From Apostichopus japonicus (Eukaryota > Echinodermata > Holothuroidea > Aspidochirotida > Stichopodidae): 64,000 nt of DNA. Both the position numbers and the translations under genes were made by a program. Under the pieces are notes generated by a model, which worked only from the letters and a program-made list of their open reading frames with translations, was not told where the DNA came from and made no database searches. The stretch lies in contig NC_092562.1 of assembly GCF_037975245.1 (NCBI RefSeq), positions 1,150,501 to 1,214,500 on the forward strand. Direction: 5' to 3'. Shown piece after piece: positions 46,201 to 60,100 of this stretch (position 1 is the first letter of the stretch; every line of letters begins with the position of its first letter).

Positions 46201-47274
46201 ATTTTAAATAAGTTGTTATTTTAACACAGCCTTTAATAACATGTCATCACTATAAAAAAAATCAATAAAGCTTTTCGCATGCTTAACATTTCCAAGACAT
46301 TTCCAAGACATAGAGTAGAGTTTCTGAATAGACCACATTGTTTCTTTACAGTATTTAAAAGGCACAAACTGTATATTGCAGTAAGAATTGAGTAAAAATT
46401 TCTTAAATTTCTAGCACATTGGGAGGAATTGTTAATAACTATCCTCTGTGACATGCTTCATTTGAGTTACAGTCATGTCTCTGCTTTTTGGGAATGAAGA
46501 AAAGACTGCTTTGTCCTGTTCTAAAAAAAATATTTAATTTACATGAGGAAGCACTAACAACCTTAAAAATGTTTTTTCCAACACAATATTGTCAAACTTG
46601 CATCTTGAGTATTGATAACTTTCTATTGAATGTGAAGAAAGTGCAGTCCTTGTGATTATCAAAATAAAAAAGAAATACAATTAGCTACAGGGAATGCTAC
46701 AACATCTTTTAACTTGTGCTTTTAATTCAACAAATACTGAACCATTCCTCATAAATGTAGCTTACATCAGTCATTTGAACAACTGTCTTCCCACAAACAA
46801 TTTGGCAATCGTATTTACATGAGTTCTACTTTTACAAACCATGTTTGCAAGGCCATAAATTTGGGATTGTCTGAACATTAACTTTAACAACTTCTCATCA
46901 AAAATCTTAAATGAATCCATCTACAAAAACTATTGCCCTACAATTATATAAAAAGTAGGAACACATTCATGACATCATTTACAGAAATAAATTTGAATTT
47001 TTCATTTTTAATGAAAACTTTGTAAAGATACTGAGTTGTTCAGATGTTTCCTATGTGAATACTGACAATTAACTCTTCATCTTTAAAACATCTTAGAATC
47101 CACAAATGAATACATTTAGTTTTATAAGAAATACAATTTTCCTGTTATGGAATAGTCAATGAATTATTCTCCTTGATATACAGCTACATAGCATATCAAT
47201 GCATGAAATAATGGTCACAACTGATCTAATCTTGTAATATAGTCCATAGAGTCTTCATTTAATCCAGCTCCATC
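46201..47274. other. Phosphatase receptor 3' flank; no other gene seen
   Basis: AT-rich DNA after the receptor stop codon (minus-strand sense). Part of it is presumably 3' untranslated region. I could not identify a convincing polyadenylation signal, and no other exon is supported. Confidence 0.4.
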
Positions 47275-50200
47275 TTAGAAGATAACAGTATATTCATCTG
47301 GGTTGTTAAGATGATCTCTAAGATGCTCATAACACAGAAGGTATTCATCCTGGGAATGAAAGGAAAATGGACAACTTACAGAAAAACATCTATAAAAAGT
47401 GGAATGCCACAATATACTATACCTACACAGCCACATTTACTCTAAAGGTCTGTATTGACCTCATGATGTGAACTCATTTTCAAACTTAGCTACAAACAAA
47501 GCAGTCAGAGCAATACCATTAATGATTTTCATTATCATGTCCTAGTCAGGGGTATATCACTCAGGGTGATCATGGTCACATTTAGCCCAATCAATCAATA
47601 ACATGAAAATTGTCATACTTATTGAGTTACATATATTCATATAAAACATGTCACATATATATAATAGAGTACATCAATATACCTTCACATGGTCACAAAC
47701 TATGTCACATGTAATGAGATAGGTATGCATGTATAAATATGTCACATATTTTTATGATGGAGTACACCAATATACCTAATCTATCAAAGGTACAGTTTAA
47801 GGTAATCTGTTTCTACAATACAGATAAGTTTAATTCACTAATCCCCCACCCCCCCCCCCCCCTCTCACAGCAGGTTTAACAGTAGCATAAATGTCTTATG
47901 TCAGATAGGTACTGTAGATTCAGTTAAGTGACAATCAGTCATCATATTATACAAACCTGTGTCTGGACTGCCTTAGGACATTGCTTCCGTAGTTTATTCA
48001 GAGTTTGAAATACATCAACAGTGCCCTCCTTATCAATCCTCTCTAGTTCAGAGATTACTGTGACATAGACAGCACTCAAACCAACTCCATTACTGGGAGA
48101 AGAGAAGGGAAAACAGACAGTTGATCAAACATCATGGAATAAATTTGTTTATTAGATCAACACCATAATGTGTTTATGAACTACAGCTGGACCAGAGCAT
48201 TTAGTTCTGATGTACTTGATGAATTCTCTGAGTGTTTACAATGATTTAGTTTAATAGTCTAATGATATATAAATGCAATGTACTCAAACCAGACTGGGGC
48301 CTTTGTTCTGATGTATTTGATAAATTCTTTGATGGTTTACAATGATTCAGTTTAATAGACTGTGATACATACATGCAATGTACTATAGCTGGACCAGTGC
48401 CTTTAGTTCTGGTGTATTTGATAAATTCTCTGAGTTTAGGCACATCAGGTTTATTTCCAAGCCATCCATGGAAGGAGAAATGATCCACCAAAAGGGATTT
48501 CTGAAACATTAAACATAAATGTATGAATTTTACAAGTAAATGTAAATGTGTGAAATTAATGTGACAAGATGTATGCCAATTTTTTATTGTTAAAAGTTTG
48601 CTAAATTTGAGCAAGATATTATATTTTATTGCAATGGGTTAAATTATCTGCAATAAAAATACTCCTTCAAAAATATATAGTTAAAGGTATTAGCCCATTC
48701 CCACACACAGAGAAATGTAAAAGAAGTATAAAATCAACCACAGAAAACTGATTGGAAAATAATGACCAAATTTGAAGGACCAAGTTTAATTAATTTCACA
48801 TTTTTCATTTAGTTATTCAGAAATAGGGGCAGAAATCAAACTGCTGAACACAGACATGCACACCTATCACGAACTGCTTGTTATATGAATGAGTCGTAAT
48901 AAATAGAGAATTGTATGTGAAAGTATTCTTTGGCTACAAAATACACAAATTATAAGATTATTGACACACAACATAACCAACTAGCTATATACCTGAGATC
49001 TTTTATGTTTGACTTCAAACTGTCTCCTGGTGAACACATCACTTTCTTCAATCTTCTTACAGATCACAGTCATCAGACCATTAGAAGCAGCTGCATTGTT
49101 GCCATTAGGCCAATAAAAAGTTAGAGACTGTAAAGCAGAAAGGAGAGAAGTTATTACACTACTCATTAAGTATAAAGGAAAGAGTAATACTAATAAAAAA
49201 CACATCTCCCCAGGAAACGCTCCTATCACAAAGCATGTAGTGTCACCCCATCATTACGACTTACCGTAAATTTGTAATATTATTTATTTCATTTTTAGAT
49301 GTTTTCAATAAACTACAACATCATCTGATTAAGGTGTGGTTCTCATTGTTCTTCACACCATTTTTAAGCCAAGTGAGTACTCCTTATGATAAATAGTAAC
49401 TAATTTTGTAAAAGTAAGTCCTATGATATAGGTCTTTTACAAATACTTCCAAAAGTCTCAATATACTTTTAATATACTGTTGCCATTAACCTCTATAGTT
49501 TCCACATTTTATAACATTGAATTTCTCATGTAGCAGCAGGTGAATGGATTTGTCCATCACAGTACACACGGTGGTAAGCACCTCATGGACTGTAGTAGAG
49601 TGAAAAATAAGTTAGTTTTATGTCTTCCTGGAGAAAATCAACTAATCTTTTGAAATATTAGCTATCTTGGCTATATGAAATAATGGGATATGGTAATTAA
49701 ATACACGCTTCTGAATACAAACTCAAAACGTTAATACTTGCATATTTTCAAAACATGTTAGGATCATAATTTTGCAAGTATATTTTAAGTATATATTTCT
49801 ACTAGCTGCTATTTAATACACAATGTGAAAACTGTGGTGTTTGGTTTTGGATTCTAACAAACAAACAACAACAACATAACAATCTTCAATGTAGCACAAA
49901 CTCAACTTCTTTGTTTAATAAATCAACAATTCAAGGATTTAGAAAATGATTTAAATGTCAAGGATGACTATGAAATTGTAAACTTAGTTTGGAGAAAGAT
50001 CAGAAATGTTTTGAACTGTCTACTAAGTTAAATTAGATGATTGGTTGACCAAAGTGGTTTAGAGATGCATTTTTACCAAAAGTTTCTTCCCCTATCTATC
50101 TTTCTCGATCACTATCCCTTAAACATCAAGTAAGTTGAAGGAAATATCAAATAGGCAGTTACAACTTAAAACTAATTGTGAGTTAGTGATACAAAATGCA

Positions 50201-51191
50201 ATCAACAGACTTCACACATGCAGGACTAATTAGTTTCTTTTAAGTTAGGAAAACAATTCTGAACTTTGTGCATATTCATTGTGATTAAAGTATTGAGCAT
50301 GTAAGCTCTTTAATTTTTAAATGTAATTCATATGAGTTTGTGTGTGTTAATATAATATATTGTAAATTATTCTCTACATATTCTGTTTACATTATGTAAG
50401 TCAGGTGGTATGGGAGTTAATGCAACTCTTGATTAACACTCAAATGTTCTGCAGGCTTCAAACACTTACCTGTGCAAAACATGCTTCTTATTAGATACCT
50501 ACCTCATCAGAATCATCTACGGTGTTCAACATTACAATGGATGTACAGTCATAATCAAAGACCAGTCTCCAAAAATCTTCTACTGTTGTAGCTAAAGGTG
50601 ATTGGGTCATTATAAACCCCCTCTGTGAAATGTCCTGAAAATATATATATATATATATATATATTAGACATTACCACTTAGAGCAATCTGGGAGATATAC
50701 ATTTCAAACATCTTGTAAATGCAATGAACAAAATGAAACTTGGTATCTACATGGTTTACTAAAGGTTCCACATCTTACATGAGAAGCTTTCAGTAATTCT
50801 TTCTGATGCATATCAGTTGCTTTTAGATTAGATACAAAGTAATAAGAAACCAGCTAGGTACATTAAACACAAACCTTGGCAAAAGTAGCATTGATGTAAT
50901 CATTGGAACCAAATAATTTTCCTGGGGATTTCAAGACTGGTCTGAATTTGTCCACTGTAAAAGAGTAATATAGAAATTTCAATAATGTAAATAACCTACC
51001 ATCAATAACTAAATTGGGGTGACAATTTTATTGTACCATGTTATAAACATATTTTTTGTTACACAACTAAAATTTAATGGGAGTAGCTCACCTGGAAGGA
51101 TATCAGGGAACCTGTTCTTATGATTATTCGCAGATGAATTCCCTGCTAGGGTTGCCAAGTCTTCCTGATGTTTGGTAGTTTCTTGCAAAAT
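47275..51191 (-). CDS. PTP domain D2, predicted inactive (same gene)
   Basis: Exons 51092-51191, 50875-50954, 50503-50634, 48993-49127, 48373-48500, 47957-48092 and 47275-47349. Landmarks are [34 protein letters not shown] and FYWPNG. The active-site equivalents are FHGWLG for WPD and HCINGVGLS for the signature, so the Cys+6 arginine is leucine. The Q-loop glutamine remains (AVQTQDEY). The final residues are NPDEYTVIF. Inactive D2 domains are common in this family, where they act as regulatory modules. What is unusual is that D1 is dead as well. The AG acceptor of exon 50503-50634 directly follows an (AT)n microsatellite. Confidence 0.86.
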
Positions 51192-54100
51192 CTAAACAAA
51201 TTCATGCAGGATTTCTTTTTAGATTTGTTAATACATTGACTATGCACATCATGTAATATTGCCTCTTTTCTAATTGAATACCACATTACTGAAATATAAA
51301 TACAGCATCAAGTAGTACACCACTAAGCAATACATTTTTACACCATATAGAGATACAACATATTTACTATTACACTTAAACAATCTATTGTTAATCATCA
51401 TTCAGTAGTACACCTACCTGGAATTCCTTCTTGCATTTCGCCTTCATTACTGAGGGGTCTAGTTTCTTGAGTTGATCACATGACATCTGAGAGTCTGGAG
51501 ACGACATGGCTTCCAACAAAGCATCAAAGATGAACAGATACTGGAGCTAACATTAGAAGGAAGCATAAATGTAAAGAATTCTAGAGAATACTTGTTCTCC
51601 TATAAACTGATTCAGTATTTCTTGACCATCAATTCTTACAAGTGACACAATTATATCATTGATACTAGTAATGGATATACCAGTAGCACCAACACCATTA
51701 CTCTATGTATCAAATATACTTACTTTTGTCAGTACCATGTTCACCCTGTCTTTTCTCATTCCTTCGATGACATCAAACACACTGACTTCCTTCTTGGTTT
51801 TAATGACATCCATCAGATCATAGAGACTAATGAATACACCAGTAGCACCAACACCATTACTCAAAAAAGAAAAAGGGAGATAAAAAATGTATAACTTTTT
51901 CAACCATTGAAAATTCTTCTTCTCAAGGAACTTTATAGGAAACTAAATCACCTCAATGAGAACATCCTGAATAAGTCTGTATTAAATAGTTAACAGAGTA
52001 ATGTGAAATGTTCTGGGATTAAACATTTCTGTTTCCACTCTGGTGTTCTTACCTACAATGGACCAGTAAATGTTTGCCTCCTTTCTGATGATTCTTGATC
52101 TGTTTGATGACAGAGATGAGGTCAGCAGGCTCGGAAGGAACACCTCCATACTTCCAGCAGGGAATCTCATACTGTCTTACAGAAGTAAGGACTTTCTCAT
52201 TACCCTGATGTAATAATGTAATAAACAACACACAAGTGAAGCAGCAAATAGTCAACATGGTCTTCCATGATTCTTAACAGATCTACTGTAAACAGCATAG
52301 CCATGTGGGATGGCAACAAATAAAATCTTAATTCATTCACTGTTAAATGTTCTTCTTTCATTCTCTTCATCATCATGAGACAAAACTAGAATAACAAATG
52401 ACAGAAGTAATAATTAAAGTCAGTCAATTAATCAACCAATTATATAAATCAAATAGAAATAACACCTCTTATGCTGTATATGGTGCTCCTCTACAACACC
52501 AGTACACTATTATGAAGAAATTTATTACAACTGTTTAAGTATCTCATAAGGGGTACAATAACTTAAAGAAACTATTAAATGATAAACATTTGCTTCCTCC
52601 TTAAGTGCCTTTTATTAACTAGTTAAACCCTATACATAGCTATATATAACATCAGAGATATTTGCCATTCATTTTCTGAGGGTGTGTATTCTGAGAGCCA
52701 TTTGACTGCATCAGCAGGACTGCTGTTTTTGCAGTGTAATAACAAGTGTGATGAATAAATCAGAGCAAATGTATAGGTAAGTAGTAACAGGCCTACCTTG
52801 AAAACATGCATTTCTCTTAAATAACAATGCTATGCATTGCACAGAAATAAAACAATGGAGCATAACTTCGTTTAAATGTATATGATTCTTAAATAATTTT
52901 TTAACACAAGAGATCACAGATCACAGTGGGGGTATGAATGCCCTCCAGTTTATTACACATTCATAGCCATCAAGGATTAGAATATAGTTTGTCAGACAAT
53001 TTTGACAACTAATTGATGGCATCCTAACAAGTACGGTTCTGATGCTGCTATATATCATACAATTTATAACAATTCAAGCAAGCGTCTTATTGTGATTAAG
53101 AGTGTGGAAAGGAGAATAACAACAGCAACACTGGTTACTTAATAAAACTATCTCTTTATTCTGAATATTTTAACACATAATATTGAAGCGTAATTATACA
53201 ATGGCCATGCTGTCATTTGATCAAAATCAAATGTTATAACCTGTTTTGTTTAGTGGAGTGAAAATAATCTTAGTCAAGTAGAATCTATAATTAGGAGTGC
53301 TTAGCACATTATCGGCACAGGTTTGCTATCTCTCCACTTTACTAGGTGCAAGCATTGAAATATCTTCAATTAATTTTGAAAGATGATTCACATCCAGGTA
53401 ATGGAAATCACAAATATATTTGTTCCAGAAATAGATTTTGACACTATAAGAGTTCCATGAGAATTACAGAGAGTTTCTATCCTTCAAGTGTTAAGATATT
53501 TTATAAGCACCAAACATGGTAATATTTATTCTTAGCATTAACTCATATCATTTTCTTCTTAATTGTATTTGAAAAATTGGTTAAATAAATTTAAAAAAAC
53601 AAATGTATGAAACAGCCTCTGTGAATTTTGTAATGACATTTGTCCAAACATAAACATAATATGGCAAACAATCACTTCATATTAATGTGCTCTAACTTTA
53701 TTTACTAACCAACATGACCTTGGTACTAAATACTCAAAGACAAATGAGATATGTAGCTTTTTTTTCTGTGGATATGAGTTTGATTTATATTCATCATGTC
53801 AGCAGAGAGTAAAATATTAAGTCATACCTTGATAACATTCATTTCTCTGAGAATGTAGCTTCTGGAGGTGGTTGTCTCTATCAACAGTACTCTGATAGCA
53901 CCATATTTCTGGCTTGTATTGACCTTGTTTGGCCAGTATTGTGCATCCTTAGAATGCTGTTGTTATTGAAATAAAAGTAAAAATTACACAGAAATGCAAA
54001 CATGTTACATCATATTGATCTGCTATGGTCTTGACAATGTTATTGCGGTTCAACACATCTCTCTCTTAATGCTGTTTTTTGTTGTTGCTTGGTTTGTTTT

Positions 54101-57100
54101 CATCGTTTCACATTTACTCCTTACATATATATTTATCAATCCATGTAATGTTTACCTGCTCAGTTCCATCTTTATCTACCAGTGTCACTATTGTCTCTAC
54201 ATCTTCCTTCCAAACCATCCTCCAGAAGTCATCCTTTGTACCTTCCCTTGGTCCTTCAGAAATGTAAGAAATATCACAGGAACATAAATTAAAAACAGCT
54301 TGTTATGGAGATCAATGATTTTAACTTTAATCTTCCTGTAACTACCACAACATTTTCTTATTTTATCAAGTGCTATTCTAAAGAGATAATCACAAGTAAC
54401 CACACAAAAGGAATCATGTCATTGTAGAAATAGACAGTCCTACAAGAAGGAAGGAGAAAAGAAGACAAAGACAAGAAATATAAGAATGAGGCTGTTTTTA
54501 CTTTTTGTAAAGTATTTAAAACAGCCAATTTTAAAGATAACAGTTGTAAAATGGTGGATCAACTTATTTATGTTTAAATTGGATAAAATGGTGGCTTATA
54601 GGTAAAGAAATAGGTACAGAAATAAGTCTGTTGCTAATCAACACTGAATTTACTAAGAAAGGGTACAAATTATATTATCCTGACTTTCATGTATCTAGTG
54701 ACTCCGCCTACCAAGACAGAGGCAAGGAAGCATCAAGAACAAAACCTTAAAACATATTGCTTTTATTATAACAGCTATTTAGTTTATCATACTTGTTTAT
54801 CTAATGAAAATGTTCGGCACTTTCTCTGTCCAATTAATTAGATTCAACCCACAATTTTTGTAGATGATATTTAACTGAGGAAACAATTCAAGCAGGTCTT
54901 CCAAGAAGAACATCAAGTTAGACATATCCTTGGACACTGATGTTGGTCTAACAAAGAGTACAAGCTCAGAATGAATGTTTTACAAGCGATCAATCTATTC
55001 AAAATAGTTATTCCCACAATGCTAAGTAATAACGATCTATACAAACCTTGTGCTGCTATGAACGAGACCTTCCCCTGGTGGTTCTGTAATGAATAAACAT
55101 GTATAGCGGTTTCCACAAATCTTATTCAATGAGAAGAAAAGTTTAGAGCTTTCGAAAATGCTAAACAAATTTGAATACATAGTTATTCCCTGAGTAACTA
55201 ACAGTTTTCTTAGACAAATTGGGATCTTCTAGATCTCCTGTCCTATACTGTACTTAAGTCTTCGCTAATTGTAAACCAGTTTAAATTCTGATCGAGGTAT
55301 AGGCAGTGAAATTAAAACAGCTATAGTATTACTGTTGGCATATCCTCACCAACATATCCCTTTCTATGTGAGCGACAATAACATATCCCTGATTTAGCAG
55401 TGGACATATTTGAAAGCAATTACTTGTATATCAGTGTGAACATACTCTGGCACCACCCTCCTCCCCCTCCCCTCGGGCCGGACCCTCCCCCGCCCCACAC
55501 ACACAGAATAGACCTGTTTCTTCAGGCTTTTTTCCTTAGTCCACCAAAGGATCATTAGTAATTGGCAAGATTTGAGCTTCGAGATGACAATTTTCTGTTA
55601 TGGACATTTCAAATACCTATTGTGTACAATTTCCACATCAAACATAAATGGTAGCTGTCCTGTAACAATGTGGTTTACTTCATATACAAATCTGAGCAAC
55701 AATGGGTTTCTTTTGATCTTTGTTTTCTAAATTTCTAAATCCTCAATTCATGTTTATGGTATACATTACACATGGAATAAGTATATACACGATCATATAC
55801 ACTTAAGTCACTTATTTAATGAATAGTACTTATTTATTCTACTCTATGCTACTTGCTGTATCAATTATCATCCCTCATACCATTATATTTAGAGATTTAA
55901 TGTTTCTATCTGCAGGAAACATCTCAACTTCCACTGGGATTATAATAGAGCGTTATTCATTCATAATGAATGAATGAATAATGAATGTTCTCAAATCTGA
56001 TTGGCCCGTTGACATCAGCTGACCTTGCATTCACCTATGGATAATGCAGGGTAAACTCAATGGCGGATTACTAGAAGTTGAAAATAGGAAATGGTATCTT
56101 GTTAAGCTTAATCCAGATACCAGCTTTCTTCCCAGGCTAGTTCAGGCAAACAAAGTATGGTATACCAACAAGCTCCTTCAGTGAAAACACCCCATAGCAA
56201 AATGATCACTAAACTGATAAAGCTAGCTTTCAGCATGAATAACAATGACCATAGCAATGATAACCTCATGTACCATGCTGGTATTAATGTGAATATAATA
56301 GCATTAAGCAGTCACCTAGGGAAAAAAGGCCTAAAGATCCTGGTAAGATCGTGCCTATTTCCGTGTGATCCAATGTTAAAGAGCACTTGCACTACACAAA
56401 AAGTAGCTGTTTGTTTCTTGATGGAACTTTTCAGGTGTTTATGACCCCAAATTAACTATATAGCTAAGCACAGTATATTGTGTACTATACTAAGTACTTA
56501 TCCATTTGTACACAATGGCCATAGTGTCAATTCATGTTCATTTTGCTATGATTGGACACAGACAGAGTATGCCCTTGCATCAGATCGTTATGCTGTACAA
56601 ACTAGTGTTGTTCAATGCATAGGCTAATTACTGTCATTTTATTTGTGCATTAACATGTTTTGAGACCTTTAATTATATTAAAGTAAAGAAAAAGGGACCA
56701 CCCTTTCCAGAAAATTGTTGGTAATTTTCCTTCAAAATGTTTTTTATTAAATTGTAACATTCCGAGATGAAAATTAACATTTATTTAGTGCTTTGCTTTA
56801 ATGAACAGGGTTAATCAACAGTCTACTGTGCATTTATTGCAGGACAATTAACTCAAGAGCTGAAGGCCGAGTGGATCCAGCGGTAGAGTTATATACCTGT
56901 CATGCATTACCCTGAGATAAATGCATGGTAGACCACTGATTAACCCAAAATTCTTGCAATGATAGCTGTTGTACCCAATGCAATACCTTGCAACCAGAAA
57001 TACCACCATATTATGTTTTATAATAGGAAACTTCTAGGCAATGACAATGTTACTATGTTTATGACATATTTCAATCACATCTGTGGACTATAAAAAGACA

Positions 57101-60100
57101 TTGCAATAGTGACTTGAAAACATAGAACATGGTATTGTTAATTCAGAACATCACCAGCCTACCTGCAGAGACTTGCAACATATATTGTAGGACAAATAAA
57201 AATTGAGACATTAACCCGAACCAAGTTAACTTTATTGAGTATCATCACTAAAGGAGTGTTATTATATTACAAAAAAAGAAAAATGTTTTTATATTGAGGA
57301 AAATTTTGCTGCCAAAACTGTAGCTATTCTTAAGACTAAACAAGTTACACGTTGCTAATACATCTCTTTTTGTCTTCCAATAACATATGAAATTGCTCAT
57401 AAAGAATTGATTAAGGAATATTCTTTAGTCACATTTTAATGTTTTAGACTAAATGTTTTTCTTTTACACTGAAGCCAGTTAAAGTGGTTAGTGTAGATGA
57501 TGTTTTATTAAACCAATCACACCTAAACTTATTTCAAGATGGAATTAAAGTAGAATCAAACAGAATTACTCTTTCTTATAACAACAGAGCTCCATGAAGT
57601 CTCTACTAGCTTTAAACAGCATCATAAAGTATGGAGTTGAGACACTCTGTTAAACTTTCTATGGCAGCTATTTTACAGAATTGTCTAAAGCAGCTAGGAT
57701 ATAGAGCAGCAGGAAGAGTTTCCTCCATGTGGCTGTTTAAAAGCAGAAGCTATAATTTACAGTAGAATTACCTTGATGTAACTGGCATTGATATAGTCAG
57801 ACCTAACATCACTACCATCTGTATCCAGCCTAACTCTTGAATGATCATCTTGGTAAAATAGTAGAATTAAAAGGTAATCATAACAACATATGTGGAGTGC
57901 AGCAGTACATCCCTGCAAAGATTCTTAAAACGATTCCAAAAGATCCGCACCTTTCATCCTTCTTTTACTAGCTGTCACACGCAAAGTTTTTGTCATTGGA
58001 AGGAAACTTCATTTTTTAAGTCTAATCATTGGTATTCTTGAGAACATTTTGATAGAATATTATGTAATTGCTTTAAGAGGAAGAAAAACATCATGAACAC
58101 TCAAGCAATGACAAGCCTGTCGTATAACCTGGTAACATGCGATTTAACTCTAATTGGAACAAGATTATGATGTTAAACTTACATGGCAAGAGAGCCTTGA
58201 AGAAATTCTTTGATTTATTCTGCAACTTTACAGCTGCAGTCCAAGGGTGATGCTGTCCTGTTTTGAGAGCCTAATGCAAGAAAACAAAAGAAGTGTGATT
58301 TCTAAAGCAATCAAAAAGAACAAGGACATGAAACTAAAGCAATCAAGAAGACATGATGATCAGAAACCAGCTGCAGTGTTCCTCTCTTGCTTCCAACTTA
58401 GTTAAGTATGACACTAATATGTAGTAAAATACACTTTATAAAGTCTTCATTGGACCAAACAGAAAGGAATATAACATTGATTTGACTTGATCACTAAAGG
58501 ATCTGGTCCTGGTAACCAGCAATGTAAGCTAACAACAACTTTTAACACAGTCTGTTCTGTTAATTTAAATAAGAAAGTAACAATATCTTGATATTTTTGG
58601 GCTGGAGTATTATGGATTGTTCCTCTAGAACGATGTAATATTAACAATCATCAGTTACTCCTGAAATTAATCTCAGGTCCATTGTTTGGTAGATCTATTC
58701 TAAAAAAAATCATGTTTACAACAAAGCTTCTAAACAATATTCCTCATAGTAAAGGATAACACTACAAACAAGTTAGTTCTTGTGAAAAACTACAAAACTG
58801 TTCAGTTTCGATGAAAGGACTTGTATACTGCATACTGTACTGGTCCTAGCTAGAGGTGGGCTTAGTCTAATGCTGCATGATTGTATTCATATTGTTTGGT
58901 AGTAAAATTATGTGAGTTGAGTTAAGGTAAGCAACTCCTGAAGTAAGTTATAATGATACCAGAATGACTTGTAGCTGGGTAGGAAAAAACAAAATTACTA
59001 CTCACGGTATACTGTTGGACAATTTCACTAATGACCTTTGACCTTTCTCTACCCATGAAAGTCTTATACTCAGTAACCTTCATTGGTCTTGGTGTTATTG
59101 GTTTGCTAGCTCTGAGAGCGTTAATAAAGACTTCTGTGTATTCCTCAAACATCTCAGGGACTTCATTTTCTGTATCATCTTCACTTTGCAGGTCTGGCTG
59201 AGGAACGCTTGGTAATTTACGAGCATCTTCATACTGGTAGTCGGTCTGTCTCTTAATGCCCTGACGAGGCATAGCCTTGGGTGTTGCATCAGCTGTTTCA
59301 AGGATGGTTCTCTCATACCCTGATACTTGTGTGGGAGCTTCTTTCTCAGTAAGATCTTGATATTTTGTGACTGGAGTATTTCTGGATCGTTCATCTAGAG
59401 CTATGTAATCTTCATGATCATCAGTAACTCCTGGAATTAATTTCAGGTGCATTGATTGGTGGGAGATTTATTCTGAAACATTACATGTTCACAATCAAGC
59501 TTCTATGTATACCTCATAATGGTTTTGGTGAAATGCTATTAGTAGGAGAGCAACAACTTTATGGTGCAGTGTATAAAACTGATTTCCTTACCACTAAAAG
59601 AAAAAGGATCCTTGCGGTTGATTTAAATCAATATATAGTAATAGAACATTTCAAATATAACACTTGTAATAGTAAGGTCAGAAATCAAAACTACAAGGAT
59701 TTAAAATATCAAATTATGTATAAAGAAGGTTCAATCCACAGACACTCAAGAGTGTATTGGTATTCATAGGTGAAGGGTGAACTCTAGAAACCTGATTAAT
59801 GGTCATGTTAACATGTTTTAAGTGATAAAGTACCTTAAAAACTAACAAGAATCATACTCACCAGCATTAACATAATCAACATCTTGTACATCTACTGGTT
59901 TAGACTTACTCGCAGGCTTTCTCCGGATTCTATTTGAATGATTGTTAGATAAATTGAAAAAAAAAATAGTCCAGCAATTGCATGAAATTTAAATAATGAT
60001 ATAATTTCCTTTGATGGAAAGGGAGAGGGTAGACCATAGACCTATTCATTTTTTTCTTGGATTCTACAAAGGAACTAACATGGGACCTGCAGGCAGGTCC

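Noticed and set aside
56865-56940. tRNA-like A-box word (GCCGAGTGG with AGCGGTAGAG)
   Set aside because: No B-box, anticodon stem or acceptor pairing follows; at best an old tRNA-derived SINE scrap.
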